Of a stretch of 7,240 nt of DNA, positions 1 through 5,762 are shown piece after piece. Under the pieces are notes generated by a model. The model was not told where the DNA came from. It saw only the letters and a program-made list of their open reading frames with translations, and ran no database searches. How positions within the stretch are numbered: the first letter of the stretch is position 1; each line of letters opens with the position of its first letter. The DNA is from an uncultured Rhodospirillales bacterium. Lineage in GTDB: Bacteria; Pseudomonadota; Alphaproteobacteria; Acetobacterales; Acetobacteraceae. The translations under genes were made by a program, and so were the position numbers. The stretch spans positions 1 to 7,240 of the forward strand of contig CAIZGT010000066.1 of the NCBI GenBank assembly GCA_903932545.1, read 5' to 3'.

Positions 1-372
1 CTGGCGGTGGTGTCACTGCCGCCGACTTTGCCCTTCCTCAAATCCGGCCAACTGATCGGGCTGGGTGTAACCGGCAAAGCCCGCTGGCCAGATTTGCCGG
101 ATGTGGCGACGATGGTGGAGCTCGGCTTCCCCGGCTTTGTCACCGACACGTTCCAGGCGCTGTTCGCCCCGGCCAAAACGCCGCAGCCGATTCAAGACGC
201 GTTGGTTGCCGCCACGCTCAAAGTGCTGGCCAACCCCGAAGTGGCCGACACGCTGCACAAGGGCGGGTTCGAGGTGATCGCGCATGGCCCGCAGCCATTC
301 TTGCAGCGAATCAACGAAGAACTGCCGATGTGGCGCGAGCTGATCGCGCGGTCCGGCATTGAGCCGATCTGA
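1..372 (+). CDS. TTT-family substrate-binding protein (Bug/TctC-like), 3' end only
   Basis: This is the C-terminal 123 residues of a periplasmic solute-binding protein of the tripartite tricarboxylate transporter family (Bug/TctC type). The reading frame is already open at base 1, so the start and signal peptide lie outside the window. The visible segment has the family's usual C-terminal course: a stretch around LPFLKSGQLIGLGVTGKAR, where the second lobe normally carries 'G+L+ALAVT...R', then 'LPDVATMVELGFPGF', 'FAPAKTP' and a final amphipathic helix ending in 'WRELIARSGIEPI'. Such proteins capture an organic acid or related small molecule in the periplasm and deliver it to the TctA/TctB membrane complex. 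The stop codon lies 13 nt before the likely start of tctB, so it is the upstream gene of the same operon. The ligand cannot be read from this fragment. Family assignment is confident; specificity is unknown. Confidence 0.9.
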   Translation: MAVVSLPPTLPFLKSGQLIGLGVTGKARWPDLPDVATMVELGFPGFVTDTFQALFAPAKTPQPIQDALVAATLKVLANPEVADTLHKGGFEVIAHGPQPFLQRINEELPMWRELIARSGIEPI

Positions 373-375
373 GGG
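371..375 (+). promoter_or_regulatory. Ribosome binding site deciding the tctB start
   Basis: The bases GAGGG overlap the stop codon of the binding-protein gene and lie 10 nt before a GTG at 386. This favours GTG 386 over the more upstream in-frame TTG at 359, which would overlap the previous gene and has no comparable site. Confidence 0.55.
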
Positions 376-385
376 ATTGCGCAGC

Positions 386-856
386 GTGAACGCATTTACC
401 GCCTATCGCGACTACATCGCTGGCTGCCTGATCGCCGCGATCGGCGGCTTTGCGGTGCTTGAAGGCCAAACCTACGGCATTGGCAGCCTGCAAAAAATGG
501 GATCGGGCTTTTTCCCGGTGGTGCTCGGCGCTGGAATGATTCTGATGGGCGTGCTGATGGCATTGTTTGCGCAGAAACCCATGCCTGAATCGACGGCATA
601 TCACGCCATCACCGCGCCGGATTGGCGCGCGGCGGCTGGGATTGCGCTCGGTGTGGCGTTGTTCATGGCCTTGGCGAATCGGGCCGGATTGGCCCCGGCG
701 ATCTTTGCTTGCGTGTTCGCCGCCGCACTCGGCAATCGCCGCACCACGCTGAAGCAGGCAACGCTGCTGGCACTCGGTGTGATGGTGTTCGGGGTGTTGC
801 TGTTTGCCTATGGGCTAAAAGTGCCGTTTCCCATCGTCACCGGAGTGCTCAACTGA
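386..856 (+). CDS. tctB: Tripartite tricarboxylate transporter small membrane subunit TctB
   Basis: This gene encodes a 156-residue, strongly hydrophobic protein matching the TctB small subunit, which sits in the inner membrane beside TctA in the sodium- or proton-driven TTT symporter. Hydrophobic segments lie roughly at residues 10-26, 42-62, 81-99, 101-117 and 125-144. The family's recognisable motif is present after the first segment (KMGSGFFPVVLG, about residues 37-48; relatives usually have MGPGFFP). Length is normal for the family (about 140-170). I chose GTG 386 because GAGGG precedes it by 10 nt and the protein then begins with the usual short cytoplasmic tail; an in-frame TTG at 359 would add nine residues. 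The stop codon shares its last base with the ATG of tctA, a sign of translational coupling. Subunit identity is confident; the transported substrate is not known. Confidence 0.9.
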   Translation: MNAFTAYRDYIAGCLIAAIGGFAVLEGQTYGIGSLQKMGSGFFPVVLGAGMILMGVLMALFAQKPMPESTAYHAITAPDWRAAAGIALGVALFMALANRAGLAPAIFACVFAAALGNRRTTLKQATLLALGVMVFGVLLFAYGLKVPFPIVTGVLN

Positions 857-2379
857 TGGAGGGCAGTTTCGCCAGCCTCGCCCACGGCTTTGCCGTCGCG
901 CTGGAATGGCACAATCTGATTTGGTGTTTCGTCGGCGTGATCGTCGGCAACATCGTGGGTGTGCTGCCCGGCATGGGCGTGCTGTCGACGATCTCGATCC
1001 TGTTGCCGCTCACCTTCTCGATGCAGCCGGTGGCGGCATTGCTGATGTTGTCGGGCATCTATTACGGCGCGCAGTATGGCGGCGCGATTTGTTCGATCCT
1101 GCTCAATCTACCCTGCCACCCGCCGCATGCGGTGACGTGCTTGGACGGTTATCCGATGACAAAGCAGGGGCGCGGCGGCGTGGCGCTGGGCATTACCATG
1201 CTTGCGGCGATCATCGGGGCGGCTTTTGGGATTGGGCAGATGATGGTGATGGCCCCGTTCATCGCCGCCATCGCGTTCAAATTCGGCCCGCAAGAAATTT
1301 GTGCCTTGATGCTGCTCGGCCTGCTTGCGGGTTCCACTTTGGCGAAAGGCTCGCCAATCAAGGGCATCGCGATGACGCTGTTCGGCATTCTGCTCTCCTT
1401 GGCGGGCACCGACATCAACACCGGCAATGAACGGTTCACCTTCGGCTTCATCGAACTCTCTGACGGCTTTGAGTTGGTGGCGATCTCGCTTGGCCTGTTT
1501 GGGATTGCTGAGTTCCTCAAAAGCGTGAACACCGTGGCCCCAACCGGGGCGAAGCCGGTCAAGCTCGGCTTTCGTGATCTACGCCCCAGCCGCGCCGAAC
1601 TGCGCCAAGGCTTGCCGCCGATTCTGCGCGGAACGCTGGTGGGCAGCTTGTGCTCAATGATCCCCGGCACTGGGCCCACAATAGCCTCGTTCATCGCCTA
1701 TGCCCTGGAGAAGAAAATTTCGCGCACGCCGAAACGCTTCGGCCATGGCGCGATTGAGGGCGTTGCAGCGCCTGAGGCATCCACCCATTCCGCCGTGCAG
1801 GGTGATTTCATTCCCACGATGAGCCTGGGCATCCCCGGTGATGCGGTGATGGCGCTGTTGCTTGGCGCGCTGATGATCCACGGCATTCAGCCAGGGCCGC
1901 GCTTGATCACCGAGCAGCCGGATATTTTTTGGGGGCTGATTGCCTCGTTTTGGATCGGTAATCTGATCCTGGTCTTCCTCAACGTGCCGATGATCGGCAT
2001 TTGGGTGAAGCTGTTGATGGTGCCGTATCGGTATCTCTACCCGACAGCGTTGTTCTTCGTCTGCATCGGCGTGTTTGCCGCGCGCAACGAGATGTTTGAC
2101 GTGGCGGCCACTTTGGTGTTTGGCGGCTTTGGCTATTTGCTGCTGCAACTCGGCTTCGAGCCTGCGCCGATTCTGCTTGGCTTCGTGCTCGGCCCGCGAT
2201 TGGAGGAGAATTTCCGCCGCGCGCTGCTGCTCTCACGCGGCAGTTTGGAGACGTTCATCGACCGCCCGATCTCCGCCACCTTCATCGCCATCAGCGCATT
2301 GCTGGTGGTGGCGCAGATCTTGGCCGCTTTGCGCCGGGCGAAGCCGCCGGTGCAGTTGCCAGAAGGTGCGTTTGATTAA
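856..2379 (+). CDS. tctA: Tripartite tricarboxylate transporter large membrane subunit TctA
   Basis: This gene encodes a 507-residue polytopic inner-membrane protein, the transport channel of the TTT system. It has the family's two-fold arrangement. The first half carries GNIVGVLPGMG (31-41), SILLNLP (80-86), then VTCLDGYPMTKQGRGGVALG. The second half carries SMIPGTGPTIASF (267-279), GHGAIEGVAAPEAS (296-309), LGIPGDAVMALLLGALMIHG and GIQPGP. Length fits the family (about 500). ATG 856 overlaps the tctB stop by one base and has GGAG 10 nt upstream; the frame stays open back to 622, but that extension is only a shadow of tctB. Two normally conserved loops are altered: P86-C87-H88-P-P-H91 where relatives typically have PG followed by small residues, and T310-H311 after PEAS where relatives usually have two Asn. 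These could reflect a different substrate. The family is certain; the substrate is not identifiable. Confidence 0.95.
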   Translation: MEGSFASLAHGFAVALEWHNLIWCFVGVIVGNIVGVLPGMGVLSTISILLPLTFSMQPVAALLMLSGIYYGAQYGGAICSILLNLPCHPPHAVTCLDGYPMTKQGRGGVALGITMLAAIIGAAFGIGQMMVMAPFIAAIAFKFGPQEICALMLLGLLAGSTLAKGSPIKGIAMTLFGILLSLAGTDINTGNERFTFGFIELSDGFELVAISLGLFGIAEFLKSVNTVAPTGAKPVKLGFRDLRPSRAELRQGLPPILRGTLVGSLCSMIPGTGPTIASFIAYALEKKISRTPKRFGHGAIEGVAAPEASTHSAVQGDFIPTMSLGIPGDAVMALLLGALMIHGIQPGPRLITEQPDIFWGLIASFWIGNLILVFLNVPMIGIWVKLLMVPYRYLYPTALFFVCIGVFAARNEMFDVAATLVFGGFGYLLLQLGFEPAPILLGFVLGPRLEENFRRALLLSRGSLETFIDRPISATFIAISALLVVAQILAALRRAKPPVQLPEGAFD

Positions 2380-2382
2380 ACG

Positions 2383-2414
2383 CGAACGAAACATATCGAA
2401 ATTTGTTTCGGTCG
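2383..2414. repeat. Imperfect inverted repeat between tctA and the kinase gene
   Basis: The arms CGAACGAAACA (2383-2393) and TGTTTCGGTCG (2404-2414) are reverse complements with one mismatch, around a 10-nt centre. The repeat starts 3 nt after the tctA stop and ends just before a candidate -35 box. No U-run follows, so a classical intrinsic terminator is unlikely. An operator for the downstream promoter, or a factor-dependent transcript end, are the alternatives. Confidence 0.55.
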
Positions 2415-2415
2415 A

Positions 2416-2444
2416 TGGTCATGCGCTGATCTGCCGCCTATGAT
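2416..2444 (+). promoter_or_regulatory. Candidate sigma70-type promoter for the sensor kinase gene
   Basis: TGGTCA (2416-2421, four of six consensus bases) is followed after 17 nt by TATGAT (2439-2444, five of six). Transcription would start near 2451, leaving a leader of about 38 nt before ATG 2490. The inverted repeat at 2383-2414 abuts the -35 box on its upstream side. This is a pattern match by eye only. Confidence 0.35.
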
Positions 2445-2489
2445 GAGTGGGCAACCGCGCTGTCCCATGTTCCGAAGTTTTGGGCTTGA

Positions 2490-4709
2490 ATGCTTAACTA
2501 TCTCAGAAACCTCTTTACCAACAAACTCTTCCCCGGCGGACTGACGCGCCACAGCCGAAGTGTGATGATCGGCGGCGTGGTGGTGACGTGTTCAATCCTG
2601 GCTGTGGCGGGCGGGATGATCTGGTCCAATCGCAACACCCAACTGGGGCAATGGCTCCACTGGGCGGACAACCTTTCGCTGATTGTGGCCGAGCAAACCC
2701 GCCAATCTATCAAGACTTCGGATCTCGTGCTGCGTGCCATCACCGATCGCGTGGAAGAAGCGGGTATCGATGACGAGGCCGAGTTTGCGCAGGCGATGTC
2801 CAAGCAAGACGTGTATGACATGCTGCGCCAGCGCGCCGCTGGCGTGCCGCAGATTGATGTGGCAACCGTGATCGGCATCGACGGTAAAGTTTTGAACTTC
2901 ACCCGGTGGTGGCCGGCCGCCGACCGCATGCCGCCGTATGCCAAGATTGATCTGTCCGATCGCGACTACTTCAAGGCGCAAGTGGCTGATCCGGCGATGG
3001 ACATCTATATCAGCGCCCCCGTGCAAAACCGGGGAACCGGCAGCTGGGTGTTCTACCTGTCGCACAAAATTCGTGGCAAATCCGGCAAGCTGTTGGGCGT
3101 TGCGATCACCGGCCTGCGCGTTGATTTTTTTGTGAATTTCTACCACGCTATCAGCGGTGACAGCAGCCGATCCTTCAGCCTGTTCCGCCAGGATGGCGTG
3201 CTGATGGCGCGCTATCCTGAAATCAACAATTTCCTGGGCCGCCCGTTCCAGGGTGGCGCGTTGATGGATGGCGGCACCAGAGGTGTGCCGGATACCGGCG
3301 CGCGGGTGACCTATGCGCCACGGATCACTGACCCCACCGATTCCAGCGCGCGGATCGTTTCGCCCAAACGGGTTCCTGATTACCCGCTGATCGTCAATCC
3401 GGTGATCTCGGATGATGAGTTTCTCGGCAGTTGGCGGCGCAATTCGCAGCACATCATGCTGCTCGCCGCCGCGTTGTGCGTCCTGAATATGGGCTTGAGC
3501 ATCGCACTGGCCAGCCTGCTGTCGCGCCAGAATATCACGATGCAGGAATTGGAAACATCGCGCGCCCATGCCGAGGCGGCGGCGCAGGCGAAATCGGAAT
3601 TTCTGGCGATGATGAGCCATGAAATCCGCACGCCGATCAATGCCGTCATAGGCATGTCCGATGCGCTGGTGGAAGCCAGCCTGCCAGAGCGCGAAGGGCG
3701 AATGGCACGGATTGTTAACGAAGCCTCGACACATTTGCTGTCGATTGTGAACACCATCCTGGACTTCTCCCGCCTTGAGGCCGGGCAGGACAAATCCTCC
3801 AACGCGCCGTTTGAGCTGCACCGCGTGCTGCGCACCGCGATGGAATTGGCCAGCGGCCTGCCCGGCTCTGGCCGCCTGAAAATGACATCACAATACGGCC
3901 GTGACGTGCCGGGTTTTGTGGTGGGGGATCAGGGGCGTCTGACTCAGGTTTTGCTCAACCTGTTGGGCAATGCCGTGAAATTCACCGAGCGCGGTGGGGT
4001 GGATCTCAGCGTTACGTGTCTGAGCCGTGATGCGGCAACCCGACAGTGTGTGATCCGCTTTGCCATCACCGACACCGGCAGCGGCATCGCCAAAGACATC
4101 GCCGACCGGCTGTTTGAGCCGTTCGAGCGCGGCGAGGGCTGGAAGTCGCACAAGGGCAGCGGCACGGGGCTGGGCTTGGCGATTTCCAAACGCTTGGTCA
4201 CGCTGATGGGCGGCGTGATCGGGGCGGATGGCGAGCCGGGCGTGGGTTCGGTGTTCTGGTTTGAATTGCCGTTTGTCGAAGCAGCTCCGCTCGAAGCCGC
4301 TCCGGCGCTGCAGCAACTGCCTGCCCCCAGCCGCGCTGTTGATATTCTCGTGGCAGAAGACAGCGTGACCAGCCAACTCGTTGCGCGCAACTTCCTCGAA
4401 TCGCTTGGCCACACTGTCACTGTGGTGGAAAATGGTGCGCTCGCGCTGGCGGCGGTGCAGCAGCAGCATTTCGATCTGGTGCTGATGGACGGCCATATGC
4501 CGGAGATGGACGGCTTGGAAGCCACCCGCAAAATCCGTGACCTGGGCGGGCGGTTTGCCGACCTGCCGATCTATGGCCTGTCTGCCAACGTGCTCAATTC
4601 AGACCGCGAACACGCAGCCCGCGCGGGGATGAACGGCTATCTCACCAAGCCGGTGCGCAAGCACGAGATTGCCGCGATTATCGCCACGCTTTTCCCGGCG
4701 ACTGTCTGA
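2490..4709 (+). CDS. Hybrid sensor histidine kinase with periplasmic Cache-like sensor and C-terminal receiver
   Basis: This gene encodes a 739-residue membrane-bound hybrid kinase. Domains in order: transmembrane helix about 25-46; extracytoplasmic region about 47-320 resembling a double Cache (PDC) sensor, with SDRDYFKAQ and the segment ISAPVQNRGTGSWVFYLSH; second transmembrane helix about 321-345; HisKA with phosphoacceptor H377 in MMSHEIRTPINAVIGM; HATPase with N box N494 in LLGNAVKFTE, G1 box D528 in DTGSGIA, F box around LFEPFERG and G2 box GSGTGLGLA (556-564); a linker of about 30 residues; and a receiver domain about 618-735 with acidic pair E623/D624, phosphoacceptor D667 in LMDGHMPEMDG, S698 and K720 in LTKPV. 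All catalytic residues are intact. ATG 2490 follows an in-frame TGA directly; the ribosome site is weak (GAAG, 12 nt upstream). There is no DNA-binding domain or Hpt domain, and no separate response regulator in the window, so its output partner is elsewhere. Position after the TTT genes suggests sensing of a carboxylate-like ligand, which is inference. Confidence 0.93.
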   Translation: MLNYLRNLFTNKLFPGGLTRHSRSVMIGGVVVTCSILAVAGGMIWSNRNTQLGQWLHWADNLSLIVAEQTRQSIKTSDLVLRAITDRVEEAGIDDEAEFAQAMSKQDVYDMLRQRAAGVPQIDVATVIGIDGKVLNFTRWWPAADRMPPYAKIDLSDRDYFKAQVADPAMDIYISAPVQNRGTGSWVFYLSHKIRGKSGKLLGVAITGLRVDFFVNFYHAISGDSSRSFSLFRQDGVLMARYPEINNFLGRPFQGGALMDGGTRGVPDTGARVTYAPRITDPTDSSARIVSPKRVPDYPLIVNPVISDDEFLGSWRRNSQHIMLLAAALCVLNMGLSIALASLLSRQNITMQELETSRAHAEAAAQAKSEFLAMMSHEIRTPINAVIGMSDALVEASLPEREGRMARIVNEASTHLLSIVNTILDFSRLEAGQDKSSNAPFELHRVLRTAMELASGLPGSGRLKMTSQYGRDVPGFVVGDQGRLTQVLLNLLGNAVKFTERGGVDLSVTCLSRDAATRQCVIRFAITDTGSGIAKDIADRLFEPFERGEGWKSHKGSGTGLGLAISKRLVTLMGGVIGADGEPGVGSVFWFELPFVEAAPLEAAPALQQLPAPSRAVDILVAEDSVTSQLVARNFLESLGHTVTVVENGALALAAVQQQHFDLVLMDGHMPEMDGLEATRKIRDLGGRFADLPIYGLSANVLNSDREHAARAGMNGYLTKPVRKHEIAAIIATLFPATV

Positions 4710-4717
4710 TCTGAAAA

Positions 4718-4799
4718 TGCCCGCCACCGGACTTGAACCGGTACGCCCAAAGGGCAACGGATTTTAAGTCCGGTGCGTCTACCATTCCGCCAGGCGGGC
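4718..4799 (-). tRNA. tRNA-Leu, anticodon UAA
   Basis: On the - strand an 82-nt cloverleaf folds cleanly: acceptor GCCCGCC/GGCGGGC with discriminator A, a D arm with GGTAGA, anticodon loop CTTAAAA (anticodon TAA), a class II variable arm GCCC-TTT-GGGC, and T arm ACCGG-TTCAAGT-CCGGT. The long variable arm and UAA anticodon identify a leucine tRNA reading UUA and UUG. CCA is not encoded: the - strand reads TTT directly after the discriminator. The outermost anticodon-stem pair (27-43) reads C-U, a mismatch. The gene lies 15 nt downstream of the dehydrogenase stop codon on the same strand and its 3' end is 8 nt from the convergent kinase stop. Confidence 0.95.
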
Positions 4800-4814
4800 A
4801 TGAGGTGGAAGGTT

Positions 4815-5726
4815 CTAGCCCAGTCTGATGCGTTGCGCGATATCCAGTGCCATCCGAATCAAATTCTGATTGGCTTCTGGCGTGCGAAACGCCGAATGGG
4901 CGGACAATGTCACATTCGGCAGAGTGGTCAGCACGTCGCCCAGGGGCAGCGGTTCGGTGGTGAACACGTCCAGCGCCGCATGGCCGAGATGGCCGGATTG
5001 CAAAGCCGCCACCATCGCCGCCTCGTCTATAATTGCGCCGCGTGCGGTGTTGACGAGGATCGCACCGGACTTCATCGCAGCGATCCGCTCGGCCGAGAGG
5101 AAACCGCGCGTATCGTCGTTCAGGAGTAGATGCACGCTCAGCACTTCGCTCTCGGCAAGCAGGCGGTCGAGCGAGACGAATTCCACGCCGGGATAGGTTT
5201 TCGTCGAACGATTCCAAGCGATCACCCGCATCCCGCTGCCCAGCGCAATCCGCGCCACTTCCGCCGCAATGCCGCCAAAGCCGAGCAGGCCGATGGTTTT
5301 GCCGGTGAGTTGCATCCCCTCGGTGCGCAGCCATTGCCCCGCGCGCATGCCGCGGTCCATCGCCGCCAGCCCGCGTGACGCCGCCCACATCAGCGCGATG
5401 GCGTGCTCAGCGACGGCGGTGTCGCCATAGCCTTTGATGATGTGAACCGTGATGCCAAGCTCGGCGAGCTGCTCGGGGTTCATATAGCTGCGCGCGCCGG
5501 TGCCGAGGAAAATCACGTGTTTAAGTTGCGGGCACTGCGCAAGAGCCTCGGTGGGTAGGTGGGTGTGGTCATCCAAGATGAAATCATAACCCTGCAACAG
5601 GCTAACCAGATCACCGGGCGGGATGTCTTCTTGCAAATTGACATGCACCTTTTTGTCGTCGGCGCGGACAACCTGGGTAAACACCTCAGCCAACGCCCCA
5701 TTGGCATCGAGAAACAAACCTTGCAT
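4815..5726 (-). CDS. D-2-hydroxyacid dehydrogenase, NAD(P)-binding
   Basis: This gene encodes a 303-residue cytoplasmic oxidoreductase of the D-isomer 2-hydroxyacid dehydrogenase family, which interconverts 2-oxo acids and D-2-hydroxy acids. The Rossmann nucleotide-binding motif is GLLGFGGIA (core G149-F-G151-x-x-A154). The catalytic residues all appear: R229 in NTARGAIIDE, E258 in DVFTTEPLP and H277 in SAHSAF, at the usual spacings (29 and 19). After the second beta strand the sequence is AWNRSTK, with Asn-Arg-Ser where NAD-dependent members have Asp; together with the following YPGVE this resembles GhrA-type glyoxylate/hydroxypyruvate reductases and suggests NADPH preference (inference). 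I chose ATG 5726 because AGGTG lies 9 nt upstream; an in-frame GTG at 5738 would add four residues. It follows the amidase after 36 nt and is probably co-transcribed with it. The exact substrate cannot be assigned. Confidence 0.92.
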   Translation of the reverse strand: MQGLFLDANGALAEVFTQVVRADDKKVHVNLQEDIPPGDLVSLLQGYDFILDDHTHLPTEALAQCPQLKHVIFLGTGARSYMNPEQLAELGITVHIIKGYGDTAVAEHAIALMWAASRGLAAMDRGMRAGQWLRTEGMQLTGKTIGLLGFGGIAAEVARIALGSGMRVIAWNRSTKTYPGVEFVSLDRLLAESEVLSVHLLLNDDTRGFLSAERIAAMKSGAILVNTARGAIIDEAAMVAALQSGHLGHAALDVFTTEPLPLGDVLTTLPNVTLSAHSAFRTPEANQNLIRMALDIAQRIRLG

Positions 5727-5735
5727 GCGCAAATT

Positions 5736-5740
5736 CACCT
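5736..5740 (-). promoter_or_regulatory. Ribosome binding site deciding the dehydrogenase start
   Basis: On the - strand AGGTG lies 9 nt before ATG 5726. The alternative GTG start at 5738 falls inside this site and has no clear ribosome site of its own, so ATG 5726 is preferred. Confidence 0.5.
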
Positions 5741-5762
5741 GTGAGTGTGCAATGGGGAAGGC

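Noticed and set aside
622..855. N-terminal extension of the TctA frame by 78 codons
   Set aside because: It overlaps the well-supported tctB in another frame, its residues are Arg/Cys/Gly-rich without family similarity, and ATG 856 gives the standard TctA start with a ribosome site.
2440..2544. Small open frame beginning ATGATG in the intergenic region before the kinase
   Set aside because: It runs out of frame into the kinase gene, has no clear ribosome site, and its start coincides with the candidate -10 box.
3123..3133. Run of seven T in the kinase gene as a possible frameshift site
   Set aside because: The frame is uninterrupted and the encoded residues (Asp-Phe-Phe-Val) fit the sensor domain, so nothing indicates slippage.
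2592..3821. 409-codon open frame on the - strand opposite the kinase gene
   Set aside because: Its product is rich in His, Arg, Gln and Gly with no recognisable domain, which is typical of the antisense frame of a GC-rich gene. The + strand encodes an intact kinase with all motifs.
4711..4800. Long imperfect hairpin between the kinase and the dehydrogenase read as a bidirectional terminator
   Set aside because: The paired ends are the tRNA acceptor stem, and the whole structure is explained by the cloverleaf. Only a four-base T run follows on the - strand.
4678..5388. 236-codon open frame on the - strand running through the dehydrogenase and the tRNA
   Set aside because: Its C-terminal part is a translation of the tRNA-Leu gene (the run GGMVDAPDLKS is a familiar tRNA translation artefact), and the rest is an out-of-frame shadow of the dehydrogenase.
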